Assembly: GCA_040753915.1 (NCBI GenBank)
Contig: JBFMDN010000026.1
Location: 7,677 to 71,676 of the forward strand
Reading direction: 5' to 3'
Origin: JBFMDN01 sp040753915
GTDB taxonomy: Bacteria; Desulfobacterota; Desulfomonilia; Desulfomonilales; Desulfomonilaceae
DNA length: 64,000 bases
How positions within the stretch are numbered: the stretch's first letter is position 1; each line of letters opens with the position of its first letter. A program made the translations under genes and the position numbers. The notes under the pieces were generated by a model, which was not told the origin of the DNA, ran no database searches, and was given only the letters and a program-made list of their open reading frames with translations. Shown in pieces: positions 15,502-24,165 of this stretch.

Positions 15502-17592
15502 TTACACGAGGGGAGACCTCAGCAGCAAGGTCATGGCCTCATCGGCAGTGTCGGCTAACTCCGGCATGTGGTCCTTCAGCGAGCGGACTTGCCGAAGATG
15601 ATCGGCGGTTCTCAGCATGAGCATGGCCAGATCCCCTTCATCAGCACCAACATGGTTGGCTAACTCTTCCCATTCGACTCCGTCAGCCCACATATAGACT
15701 GCCGCAGCAGGCCAAAACATGATCGGCGGCGGGTCAAAGCCCCGAGAAATCATAAAGCGGACCACCGGCTTGAGTTTGCCCATCATCCGTCTGAATCTGT
15801 TCCACAAGTGGCGAGTCTCTTCCCATAGGGGTCTGCTGATCAGCACTTCCTTTTCTTTATCCGTGGCAAAGGGAGCAATAAGCGCTGCAAGGTCTTGTGC
15901 GTTGCGTCCTGAGTATTCTCCCGAGCGTATCAATTCCGCGATGAGCAGGGGATGGTCGAGCCTCAATTGAGCGGCCCACTTCCCGTCCTCGGTGGGAGTG
16001 CATTCGTCCTCAATGTATCCAAGCTCACCGAGCAGACTCAGGTGGTTATAGAAATCTCTCAAGAGTTTCGTGTGGGCTTTTTCGGCCCGTTTCGGACTCT
16101 CGTGGAAAGCGCCGAACGAGAGTCTCAGAAGCTGTTCGATTCCTTCGAGATCGTGGGAGAGGAGCAAGTTGAGGACCATGGAGAAATTCACCGTGATCCT
16201 CGACTTGAGCGGCTCGGGTTCCGAAAGCACCAGCTCTTTGACGAGAGGAATGTCGAGATGTTTTCCCGGAATGACGAGCATGAACCCCACGTTGTCCATG
16301 CCGCGACGGCCCGCCCTTCCTGACATCTGGTGGAGATCTGTCGCTGTCATGTCAACAAAGCTTCGCCCGTTGAACCGGTCACTCTGCAAAAGGACCACCG
16401 TCCGTGCAGGAAAGTTCACCCCTGCCGCGACCGTGCTTGTGGAAAATATGACCTCGATGTACCCAAGAACCATCATGCGCTCGATGAGCAACCGCCAGCC
16501 GGGCAGTTGACCCGCGTGATGAGATCCGGCGCGACAGTGCAAAAGCTGGGAAAGCTGCTTGTGGTTCTCCAGTTCTGCCTGACCCCCGATCTGTTTTTCG
16601 ACCGCGTGAACGAAGCCATCTTCGTCGGGGAGCTTGGGAGATGGCTCGAGGGCTCGAAGGGCCCTGTCACATTCGGCTCGTGATTTCAGAAACACAATGG
16701 CTGGCAGGAGATCGAACTGCCTGAGAGTATCCACGATAGTGGGAATATCAATTTCCTGTTCGTGGGTGGTTTTTTTTCGGCGCCTGGCCGCTCGCGCGAT
16801 TTCGGCCGCTTCAGAATGTAGGCGTGCCCCCCGCAAGAACGGAGTAACGTGGCCATCGGGCGTTAGAAAGAGGACATGAAGAGGCACCGGACGGACGCGG
16901 CTCTCTACCACTTCGCATGCTGTCCCCCGAATGTGCGCCAGCCATCTGGCGATCTCCCGGGCATTGGGAATTGTTGCAGAAAGGAGGAGAAGCCGCACTC
17001 GGCTAGGCAGATAGATCAACACTTCTTCCCAGACAACACCTCTATCAGGGTCCCCCAGATAGTGAGCTTCATCAAGGATGACAAGGTCCACATCCAGATC
17101 TCTGCCTTCTTGCATGCTGTCATATAGCTGATTCCGCAGAATCTCCGTGGTCCCTACAATGACAGGAGCGTCAGGGTTCTCCTTGCGATCCCCAGTGAGA
17201 ATGCCAACGAGCTCACCGCCCAACGCTTCCCCAAACTCAGCATACTTGGCGTTGGAAAGGGCTTTCAGCGGAGTTGCGTACCACACGCGTTGTCTGCGTG
17301 CGAGGGCCTTACGAGTGGCTTCGAGCGCTATCCACGTTTTCCCGGAACCTGTTGGAGCGCTCACCACCACATCCGTGCGTAACACTAGCTTGACGGCTTC
17401 CACTTGGAACGGATCCGGCCTAAACGGTTCGGGTGCGGGTCTTCCTATATTCTGAAGGAGTGTCCGGGCCTCTTTGTGGAGCCGTGGAGGTGCTTTTGTT
17501 TCCTGAGCCTGACGTGGGGCTCTTATTACTTTTCTTCGGGGAGCCGGTTTTCTTACCGGCCGCCTCCTCTTCTTAGACTCAAACGCTTCCAT
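15502..17592 (-). CDS. SKI2-like DEAD/DEAH-box helicase
   Basis: About 696 residues of a superfamily 2 helicase. The N-terminus is basic (KKRRRPVRKPAPRRK) and probably nucleic-acid binding. Motif I is APTGSGKT, motif II DEAH, motif III SATIP; the C-terminal RecA domain has TVAAGVNFPARTVVL and HQMSGRAGRRG (motif VI). This arrangement and the long C-terminal helical region match Ski2/Mtr4/Hel308-like helicases, which in bacteria are sporadic and usually linked to RNA processing or DNA repair. The ATG at 17592 is favoured; an upstream ATG at 17658 would add a cysteine-containing 22-residue extension. Convergent with the VIT/vWA gene (32-base gap). The physiological substrate is unknown. Confidence 0.93.
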   Translation of the reverse strand: MEAFESKKRRRPVRKPAPRRKVIRAPRQAQETKAPPRLHKEARTLLQNIGRPAPEPFRPDPFQVEAVKLVLRTDVVVSAPTGSGKTWIALEATRKALARRQRVWYATPLKALSNAKYAEFGEALGGELVGILTGDRKENPDAPVIVGTTEILRNQLYDSMQEGRDLDVDLVILDEAHYLGDPDRGVVWEEVLIYLPSRVRLLLLSATIPNAREIARWLAHIRGTACEVVESRVRPVPLHVLFLTPDGHVTPFLRGARLHSEAAEIARAARRRKKTTHEQEIDIPTIVDTLRQFDLLPAIVFLKSRAECDRALRALEPSPKLPDEDGFVHAVEKQIGGQAELENHKQLSQLLHCRAGSHHAGQLPGWRLLIERMMVLGYIEVIFSTSTVAAGVNFPARTVVLLQSDRFNGRSFVDMTATDLHQMSGRAGRRGMDNVGFMLVIPGKHLDIPLVKELVLSEPEPLKSRITVNFSMVLNLLLSHDLEGIEQLLRLSFGAFHESPKRAEKAHTKLLRDFYNHLSLLGELGYIEDECTPTEDGKWAAQLRLDHPLLIAELIRSGEYSGRNAQDLAALIAPFATDKEKEVLISRPLWEETRHLWNRFRRMMGKLKPVVRFMISRGFDPPPIMFWPAAAVYMWADGVEWEELANHVGADEGDLAMLMLRTADHLRQVRSLKDHMPELADTADEAMTLLLRSPLV

Positions 17593-17884
17593 ACGGACAC
17601 ACGTTACATCAAGAAGGACGCTGTGACAAGGTGGACATCCGCAATATGCGCTCACCATGCGCCTATCAGATTCGAGCCGGTTGAGGCCTTGACCCCAGTG
17701 ATTCGGCTGTTAGAATAATTATATACAGGTATTTGTCGCACGCCACAGGAGATCGAGCGAAAAAAACCTTTCGTAGACTGAAACAGAAGGTTTGCCATCT
17801 TGGCCAATTTCTCGTTGGGACGGGAAGACCCCTGTGGGTATATGACTCCAGGTGTACGCCCCGAAGAAAGAGTAGACGCATTGG

Positions 17885-18424
17885 ATGAAAGGAATCAGAG
17901 ATCCTGAGCCAAGGGCTGGCAACTCTGGGGGCCGCACGGAGTGTAAGGAAGCTGATAGGCCTGTTTCCGGAACCCCGTCGGAAGGGAGGCCGGGATTCCG
18001 AATCCTCCTAATAGACGACATGGAGCCTCTGCTCCGCATTTTGGAAAAGGGATTGCAACGATACGGCCAAACGGTGTTCACCGCCAGCTCCGGCCAGGAG
18101 GGATTGGAGATAGTGAAATCCCATCCGATCGATGCCGTTGTATGCGATCTCGGCATGCCAGGAATGAATGGCTGGAGTGTTGCGGGAGCGGTTCACGATT
18201 ATTGCCGTGAGCAAGGAATCCCCAAGATTTCCTTCATACTACTGACTGGCCTGGGAGCCAGCATCTGGCACACGGCAAGAGACCTTCGCCAATTGGGAGT
18301 GGACGCAGTGTTGGAAAAACCTGTGGAAATTCTGGCATTGATCCGGACCGTGGCTGAGGCCGTCCAGATCTCTCCAAAGGAACACGCACAGGACGGTGCG
18401 GAGTCCGCCCGTGGACACATCTGA
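17885..18424 (+). CDS. Single-domain response regulator (receiver) protein
   Basis: 179 residues: a poorly conserved N-terminal 36 residues, then a receiver domain (about 37-160) with acidic pair DD (44-45), phospho-acceptor Asp 88 (AVVCDLGMPG), the switch threonine in LLTG and lysine in LEKP, all intact. No output domain, so it probably acts by protein contact. It is divergent from the helicase gene and about 240 bases before arsC. Its ribosome binding site is weak, so an alternative start is possible, but the receiver begins too early for any later Met. Confidence 0.88.
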   Translation: MKGIRDPEPRAGNSGGRTECKEADRPVSGTPSEGRPGFRILLIDDMEPLLRILEKGLQRYGQTVFTASSGQEGLEIVKSHPIDAVVCDLGMPGMNGWSVAGAVHDYCREQGIPKISFILLTGLGASIWHTARDLRQLGVDAVLEKPVEILALIRTVAEAVQISPKEHAQDGAESARGHI

Positions 18425-18512
18425 GCCGGAGTCACCATTTCCCTTGCCGTGTGGAGCAGTCTTTTCGAGCTTCTCGAACCCTGAATCCTTGAAGCTTCAC
18501 ATTGTGGAGAAT

Positions 18513-18548
18513 GTAACTTTTTGCTAACAAACTCATAACAATTGTTAG
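18513..18548 (+). promoter_or_regulatory. Candidate PhoB-binding direct repeats upstream of arsC-phoBRU
   Basis: Three related heptamers GTAACTT (18513), CTAACAA (18524) and ATAACAA (18535) start exactly 11 bp apart, the helical-turn spacing of Pho-box repeats, and resemble the TTAACA-type boxes of Bacillus PhoP sites. The third runs into TTGTTAG, which makes a 7-bp inverted repeat with the second. It lies about 115 bases before the arsC start, so phosphate-dependent autoregulation is a reasonable inference. Confidence 0.45.
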
Positions 18549-18663
18549 GTACCGTTCTGTTTTGATTCAAGGGACGTTCGGTTTCTGTGCCTGAAACAGG
18601 GGAAAAGGGCACTCCTGATAGTGCTCAGCAAGGGAGCTTCTTCTTCGAAGGGAGCTGGTGCCA

Positions 18664-19119
18664 ATGAATGACAAACCACGGGTCCGCGTTCTCTTTCTCT
18701 GCACGGGAAATTCGTGCCGTAGTCAGATGGCTGAAGGGTGGACGCGGCACCTCAAAGGAGACACGGTGGAAGTATTTTCGGCTGGAGCCGAAACACATGG
18801 GTTGAATCCTCGTGCTGTTCACGTGATGGCAGAGGCGGGAATAGATATTTCTATGCAAAAATCCAAACACATCGGTGAATTACCAGTCCGTGACTTCGAT
18901 TACGTTGTCACCCTCTGCGATTCGGCCAGAGAAGCATGTCCGTTTTTCCCCGGTGCCGGGAAGATGGTGCACATGAGATTTGACGATCCTCCTGCACTCT
19001 GTTCAGCCGACATGGTGGAAGAAGAATGTTTGGACCAATATCGCAGAGTTCGCGATCAAATCAGAGAATTCGTGCAACACCTATCTGAAGTCCTGGAGGG
19101 GGCAGGGGAAGAACCATGA
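18664..19119 (+). CDS. arsC: Arsenate reductase, low-molecular-weight phosphatase (thioredoxin-linked) type
   Basis: 151 residues. The phosphate-binding loop CTGNSCRS gives nucleophile Cys13 and Arg19, and a second cysteine pair Cys85 (TLCDSA) and Cys92 (ACPFFPG) matches the redox relay of Staphylococcus-type ArsC, which reduces arsenate to arsenite using thioredoxin. Start chosen at the ATG with GGGAG upstream; a GTG two codons earlier is possible. The stop overlaps the ATG of phoB, so it leads a phosphate-signalling operon. Given arsenate's mimicry of phosphate, expression under phosphate starvation would protect cells when phosphate uptake is raised; this is inference. A general protein tyrosine phosphatase role is less likely because of the relay cysteines. 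Confidence 0.92.
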   Translation: MNDKPRVRVLFLCTGNSCRSQMAEGWTRHLKGDTVEVFSAGAETHGLNPRAVHVMAEAGIDISMQKSKHIGELPVRDFDYVVTLCDSAREACPFFPGAGKMVHMRFDDPPALCSADMVEEECLDQYRRVRDQIREFVQHLSEVLEGAGEEP

Positions 19120-19847
19120 CATTTAGTCCTGCAGGGGGCCAGGCAAGAGAGATTTCACTCATGTTCAAAGAAAAAATCCTCGTGGTCGACGATGAAGAAG
19201 ATATTTTGGAACTGGTAAAATACAATCTTGAGAAAGAAGGATTTCGGGTTCACTGCGTCGATTCTGGCGAGGCTGCCTTAACTCACGTCAGGGAGGACAG
19301 TCCCGATGTAATTGTACTGGATCTAATGCTTCCGGGAGTTGGGGGACTGGATGTGTGCCGAGAGCTCAAGACAAGACCCGAGACGGCCCTCATACCGATA
19401 ATCATGCTTTCCGCCCGGAGCGAGGACGCAGACATCGTCGCAGGGCTCGAGCTGGGGGCGGACGATTACGTCACGAAACCGTTCAGCCCGCGGGTGCTTC
19501 TTGCGCGAATTAGGTCCGTCCTGCGCAGAAGGCTACCCCCTGAGCCGGACCGTCCTGACATTCTCAAGATTCAAGGCATCACGATAGATCCGTCCCGCCA
19601 CGAAGTCTTGGTTGACGAGGAAGTGAAGAGTCTGTCTGCATCTGAATTCCGGATACTCCATCTTCTTGCCCGTAGACCTGGAAGAGTATACAGTCGGGGA
19701 CAGATCATTTCGGCTATCCGAGGAGACGATTATCCCGTGACCGACCGCTCTGTGGATGTTGCCATTGCCGGGTTGCGCAAGAAACTGGGAGAGGCCGGTC
19801 AAGTGATCGAGACCGTCAGAGGCGTGGGGTATCGCTTCAGGGATTGA
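19116..19847 (+). CDS. phoB: OmpR-family response regulator, PhoB-like
   Basis: 243 residues: receiver domain with DDEED and phospho-acceptor aspartate in DVIVLDLMLPG, then a winged-helix DNA-binding domain ending RGVGYRF. It binds Pho-box DNA and activates phosphate-starvation genes when phosphorylated by PhoR. The first ATG overlaps the arsC stop (ATGA) and has a strong AGGGGAAG ribosome binding site. An internal ATG at 19161 would give the more usual 228-residue length and cannot be excluded. The PhoB identity rests on the immediate phoR and phoU genes as well as sequence. Confidence 0.9.
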   Translation: MTFSPAGGQAREISLMFKEKILVVDDEEDILELVKYNLEKEGFRVHCVDSGEAALTHVREDSPDVIVLDLMLPGVGGLDVCRELKTRPETALIPIIMLSARSEDADIVAGLELGADDYVTKPFSPRVLLARIRSVLRRRLPPEPDRPDILKIQGITIDPSRHEVLVDEEVKSLSASEFRILHLLARRPGRVYSRGQIISAIRGDDYPVTDRSVDVAIAGLRKKLGEAGQVIETVRGVGYRFRD

Positions 19848-19850
19848 CGC

Positions 19851-21623
19851 ATGCGGAAGACGAGAAAACTGTTGTGGCAGATCTTCCCCTCCTACCTGTT
19901 GATTATAGTGGCATCGCTCGCAACAGTAGCCTGGTACGCGACTCGCTCGGTACGACAGACGTACGTGGATCAGGTGATCCAGGGACTCCAGACTCAGGCT
20001 GTACTTGCTGCAACCCTTGTGAAAGACCATGTTTCTCTGGATGACAGTCAGGCGCTGCAGAAGATCGTCACCGAGATCGGGGCGAAAACCCAGACCCGGA
20101 TCACCATCGTGGTCCCTCCCGGCCGATTCATCGCAGATTCAGAAGTCGATGTTTCTGCCATGGTGGATGACTTCGAAAGACCTGAGGAAACGGAAGCTCT
20201 CGCAGGTAAAGTCGGCTCCTCGTTTCGCGAGAGTTATACCACGAAAAGGCCCATGGCGTTTGTCGCCGTGCCCGTGAAGAAAGACGATCGCGTTGTGGCA
20301 GTAGTACGCGCGGGGGTGCCCACCAAAGAAATCGACAATACGCTTAGGGCTTTGTACAGAGAGATGGCCGCTGCCGGCCTCGTCGTTGCCCTGATCGTTG
20401 CGGTGGTAAGCTTTTTCGTTTCGCGACGATTGGCCGGCACCATCAACGAAATCAAGGAGGGAGCAGAGCGATTCGCTTCAGGCGATCTTCTATACCGGCT
20501 GGGAGGCGGTGACTCGGAGGAGCTCAGTACGTTGGCCGAAGCAATGAATCGGATGGCAGAGCAGCTCTATGAGAGGTTAACTACCATAACGAGCCAGCGC
20601 AACGAGCTCGAAGCGGTCCTCTACGGCATGGTGGAGGCGGTTCTCGTCGTAGACTCGGAAGAGCACGTGCTGAGACTCAATCGGGCGGCCGAGCACCTTT
20701 TCGAGGTGCAAGCCCTTCAGGTTCAGGGACGGTCTATCCAGGAAGCGATCCGAAATACCGATCTCCAGGGTTTCGTGCAGAAGTGCCTGAAAGACGGGGG
20801 ACCCGTCGAGGGAGATCTCCAATTCCCTGGGGACCCTGTGCAGTACATTCAAGCCCATGGATCGGTCGTCCGAGACGGCGAAGGAAGGAAGATCGGGGCT
20901 GTCGTCGTGCTTAACGATATCACACGGCTCAAGCAACTAGAGGATATTAGACGAGACTTCGTTGCAAACGTCTCCCACGAGCTGAAAACTCCCATAACTT
21001 CCATCAAAGGTTTTCTGGAGACTCTCCAAGAAGGAGCGATAGACGACAGAGAGAACGCAGAAAAGTTTCTCAGCATCATGGAGAAGCAGACCGATCGTCT
21101 CAATGCAATCATCGAAGACCTGCTGAGTCTGTCGAGGATCGAGCAGCACGTGGAGAAGAAGTCGATCATCCTTAGGGATGCGAGCGTAGCTGAAGTAGTG
21201 GACGCTGCGGCGAATGCGTGCGTCGAGAGAGCGCAGGAGAAAGACATCACGATCAAGACCAATTGCGAAGATGTGGTCGGCAGAATCAATCCAACGCTTC
21301 TGGAACAGGCGCTCATCAACCTGGTGGACAATGCCGTCAAATACAGCGAGCCGGAGAGCACAGTGACCATCAGGTGCTCCAGGTCCGGTTCTGAAATCCT
21401 CCTCGAAGTCGAGGACCAGGGTTGCGGCATACCCAAGGAGCATCATAGCCGTATTTTTGAGCGCTTTTATAGGGTAGACAAGGCTCGGAGCCGTCAAATT
21501 GGCGGCACTGGACTTGGATTGGCTATAGTCAAGCACATAGTTCTGGCCCATTGCGGGCGGGTGACGCTCGACAGCGCGCCGGGGAAGGGTACGACGTTTT
21601 CCATCCATCTTCCTTTAAGCTAA
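19851..21623 (+). CDS. phoR: Phosphate sensor histidine kinase, PhoR-like
   Basis: 590 residues. A first transmembrane segment (about 10-30), a periplasmic loop of about 135 residues, a second segment (about 170-190; AAAGLVVALIVAVVSFFV) ending in a HAMP domain, a PAS domain (about 255-360), the dimerisation/phospho-acceptor helix VANVSHELKTP with His376, and an ATPase domain with N-box, DQGCGIP and GGTGLGLAIV. It starts three bases after the phoB stop. The sizeable periplasmic loop differs from the near-loopless E. coli PhoR and resembles the longer PhoR types of other phyla. PhoU downstream supports the phosphate role. Confidence 0.92.
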   Translation: MRKTRKLLWQIFPSYLLIIVASLATVAWYATRSVRQTYVDQVIQGLQTQAVLAATLVKDHVSLDDSQALQKIVTEIGAKTQTRITIVVPPGRFIADSEVDVSAMVDDFERPEETEALAGKVGSSFRESYTTKRPMAFVAVPVKKDDRVVAVVRAGVPTKEIDNTLRALYREMAAAGLVVALIVAVVSFFVSRRLAGTINEIKEGAERFASGDLLYRLGGGDSEELSTLAEAMNRMAEQLYERLTTITSQRNELEAVLYGMVEAVLVVDSEEHVLRLNRAAEHLFEVQALQVQGRSIQEAIRNTDLQGFVQKCLKDGGPVEGDLQFPGDPVQYIQAHGSVVRDGEGRKIGAVVVLNDITRLKQLEDIRRDFVANVSHELKTPITSIKGFLETLQEGAIDDRENAEKFLSIMEKQTDRLNAIIEDLLSLSRIEQHVEKKSIILRDASVAEVVDAAANACVERAQEKDITIKTNCEDVVGRINPTLLEQALINLVDNAVKYSEPESTVTIRCSRSGSEILLEVEDQGCGIPKEHHSRIFERFYRVDKARSRQIGGTGLGLAIVKHIVLAHCGRVTLDSAPGKGTTFSIHLPLS

Positions 21624-21668
21624 CCCGCGTCTGTGGGAACGGAAAAATCCGACGAGAAAGGACTGTCC

Positions 21669-22352
21669 GTGAGTGTAAAAATGCGACTACGACTGGGAAG
21701 GAAAGTTGAGAAACTCAAGAAGTTGATCTTGGAGCTCGGTGCCCAAGTGGAGAAGAATGTTCGGTTATCTGTCCAGGCCATTGTCTTCCGAGATCCTGAA
21801 ATGGCAGCGGGCATTATCGATGGCGATTGTGTCATCGACGCGGCTGAAGTGGATCTGGAGGAAGAATGTCTCGAGATCCTTGCCCTCCATCAACCGGTCG
21901 CCAACGACCTTCGCTTCATCGTATCTGTGCTCAAGATCAACAATGACTTGGAGAGGATAGGCGACCTTGCGGTGAACATTGCCGAGACAGCGGTAGTGCT
22001 CCCGACCCGACGTGAAATGGAGCTCCCGTTCGACTTTGGACCCATGGCGCACAAGACGCAGGCCATGCTCAAGAAGAGCCTGGACTCCTTTGTGAACCTC
22101 GATGTTGAGCAGGCACTGGAGGTGTGTGCTCAAGACGACGAGGTGGATTATATGAAACACTTGATCCACGAAAAGTTTCTGCAAAAAGTCCGTGCGGGCG
22201 AGGATCGGCTGGAGGCGCTGGTTCATCTCTTCCTTGTCTCGAGACACCTGGAGCGCATCGCCGACCACTGCACCAACATAGCGGAAGACGTGATCTACAT
22301 TGTGACGGGAGAGATTCATCGCCATAGGGGCGCAGAATTCTCGGTCAAGTAG
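21669..22352 (+). CDS. phoU: Phosphate signalling regulator PhoU
   Basis: 227 residues with two PhoU helical repeats. Conserved blocks include CVIDAAEVDLEEECLEILAL and the second-repeat segment SRHLERIADHCTNIAEDVIY, which carry the metal-binding acidic and histidine positions. PhoU damps PhoR activity through the Pst transporter when phosphate is plentiful. The GTG at 21669 with AAAGGA upstream is chosen; an earlier GTG (21633) adds twelve residues unlike the family. No pst genes are present, so transport must be encoded elsewhere, which is unusual since phoU normally closes a pst operon. Confidence 0.93.
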   Translation: MSVKMRLRLGRKVEKLKKLILELGAQVEKNVRLSVQAIVFRDPEMAAGIIDGDCVIDAAEVDLEEECLEILALHQPVANDLRFIVSVLKINNDLERIGDLAVNIAETAVVLPTRREMELPFDFGPMAHKTQAMLKKSLDSFVNLDVEQALEVCAQDDEVDYMKHLIHEKFLQKVRAGEDRLEALVHLFLVSRHLERIADHCTNIAEDVIYIVTGEIHRHRGAEFSVK

Positions 22353-22452
22353 GGGCCGGCGAACCGGTGGTACAGGCGTCTGGCCCGTAGTTGTTGAACA
22401 GGACAAACACACACTCGTATTGGCAACAGCTACAAGGCCACGCAAGGCTCCA

Positions 22453-23745
22453 TCAGGGATAGATTCGATCCAACAGCCGCGGAAATGCGATTGCCTCTCT
22501 CACGTGGTGTATTCCTGCGATCCACGCAACAGCTCGCTCGATTCCGAGACCGAATCCTGCATGAGGGCAGGAGCCGTACCGTCTAAGATCCAGATACCAC
22601 TCGAGTGGCTCGCGTTCGAGCCCGTGTTCCTGGATCCTCTCTTCCAGGGCTTCCAAAGAGTCCTCACGTTGTCCGCCTCCGATGATCTCCCCGTATCCTT
22701 CGGGAGCCAGGAGGTCTAGAGCGAGCGCAAGACGGGGATCCGAGCTATCTCGCTTCATGTAGAATGCCTTTATGGAAGCGGGATAGTGGGTGACGAAAAA
22801 CGGCCGGTCAAACGTTCGGGAGAGAACCGCCTCCTGTTCCGCGCCGAGGTCATTCCCCCACTCAACATCCATTCCACTTTCTCGAATTCGGTCGACCGCT
22901 TCCGTGTACGTGATACGAGGGAATGGGGGTACCACGTTTCTAAGTGGCTCCAGATTGCGCTCGAGGGTTTCAAGCTCCGGAGCGCACTCCCGCAGCACAT
23001 CTTGCACGATGCGGCACACCAAGCCCTCGGCAAGACTCGTGGTCTCGGGCAGTTCCCAGAACGCCATTTCCGGCTCTATCATCCAGAATTCGGTGAGATG
23101 TCGTCGAGTCTTTGATTTTTCGGCCCGAAAGGTGGGGCCGTGCACGTAGATTTTGCCGAGGGCCATGGCGGCTGCTTCTCCGTAAAGCTGGCCGGACTGA
23201 GTGAGGTAAGCCGACCGCTCAAAGTAGTTGACCTCGAACAGGGTGGTGGTGCCTTCGCACGCTGTGGGAGTCAAGATAGGGGCTTCCAAGCCTATGAACC
23301 CTTGTTCATCGAAGAAGGACCGCGCTGACCGGGTGAGCACGGACCTGATCCGCATAAGGGCACGCTGCCGGGACGACCTCAGCCACAAGTGCCTGTGATC
23401 CATGAGGAATCCCACGCCATGCTCCTTCTTGGTGATCGGGTAGGGCAGCGCCTCCGAGACCATAGCGATTTCGTCAACCGTGATCTCAAAGCCTATGGGG
23501 GACCGTGGATCCTTGCGTACTTCTCCCCGCACTATCAACGACGACTCATAGGGAATTTTATCCGAGAGAGAGAACACGTCTGATGAGACCCGGTCTTTCA
23601 AGACCACGCACTGAATCGTCCCTGTTCCATCTCTGAGTTGAAGAAAATGAATCTTTCCCGACGACCGTCGGTTTGCCAGCCATCCTCTGAGCTCGACGAT
23701 CTCCTTATCGTGAGCAGCCACCCCGTCTACGTTGATCCAATTCAT
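22453..23745 (-). CDS. asnS: Asparaginyl-tRNA synthetase
   Basis: 430 residues charging tRNA-Asn. An N-terminal OB-fold anticodon-binding domain (about 15-105) is followed by a class IIb catalytic core with motif 2 (TFRAEKSKTRRHLTEF) and motif 3 (FGLGIERAVAWI). The EPEMAFW-type block and HYPASIKAFYM separate it from aspartyl enzymes. The ATG at 23745 has GGGAAG before it and is preferred over a start 13 residues upstream. Presence of AsnRS implies direct Asn-tRNA synthesis. It is convergent with phoU. A hairpin-rich intergenic stretch lies upstream. Confidence 0.95.
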   Translation of the reverse strand: MNWINVDGVAAHDKEIVELRGWLANRRSSGKIHFLQLRDGTGTIQCVVLKDRVSSDVFSLSDKIPYESSLIVRGEVRKDPRSPIGFEITVDEIAMVSEALPYPITKKEHGVGFLMDHRHLWLRSSRQRALMRIRSVLTRSARSFFDEQGFIGLEAPILTPTACEGTTTLFEVNYFERSAYLTQSGQLYGEAAAMALGKIYVHGPTFRAEKSKTRRHLTEFWMIEPEMAFWELPETTSLAEGLVCRIVQDVLRECAPELETLERNLEPLRNVVPPFPRITYTEAVDRIRESGMDVEWGNDLGAEQEAVLSRTFDRPFFVTHYPASIKAFYMKRDSSDPRLALALDLLAPEGYGEIIGGGQREDSLEALEERIQEHGLEREPLEWYLDLRRYGSCPHAGFGLGIERAVAWIAGIHHVREAIAFPRLLDRIYP

Positions 23746-24165
23746 AAGCTTCCCCATCACGAAATGTAACGCTTGCCGGTGCATCCCTCGAAGGTACTCT
23801 CAGATCTCGATGGTGCACGAACCGCACGCTTGTTAGGTTCCAGCATTGTGCTACACGGATCAATCCCGGTCAAGGCTGGTCCCACAGGGTCGCGATCTAT
23901 ACTGCCACGCATTGAAAATGCGTGGCACTCGTTGCAGTGGAAAGCCAATGAGCCTTCGGTCCACATGTGGTCACACGAGAGGTCGAGATCTCCCATCAGT
24001 TTCCGTGGAGCTCCTGACTGATGGCCAACACGATAGTGAGGCCGGTCGTCATTCACGCTGTCGTGAATGGCTCGGTTTGCGAACCAAGTTCCCACCTGTT
24101 CTTAATGCGCTCACTGGAGGATTGGCCATTGCATAAGATTCCGCCGTCTGCTAAGAAGATCAACC
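23746..24165. other. Intergenic region with three strong stem-loops
   Basis: 420 bases between divergent asnS and a LolA-like gene. No gene is supported. It contains a 10-bp stem (23903-23912 with 23918-23927, loop TGAAA), an 8-bp stem (23993-24000 with 24017-24024) and an 8-bp stem (24050-24057 with 24062-24069, loop CTGT). This density of perfect hairpins within 170 bases suggests a structured RNA or a cluster of palindromic repeats. Confidence 0.55.
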
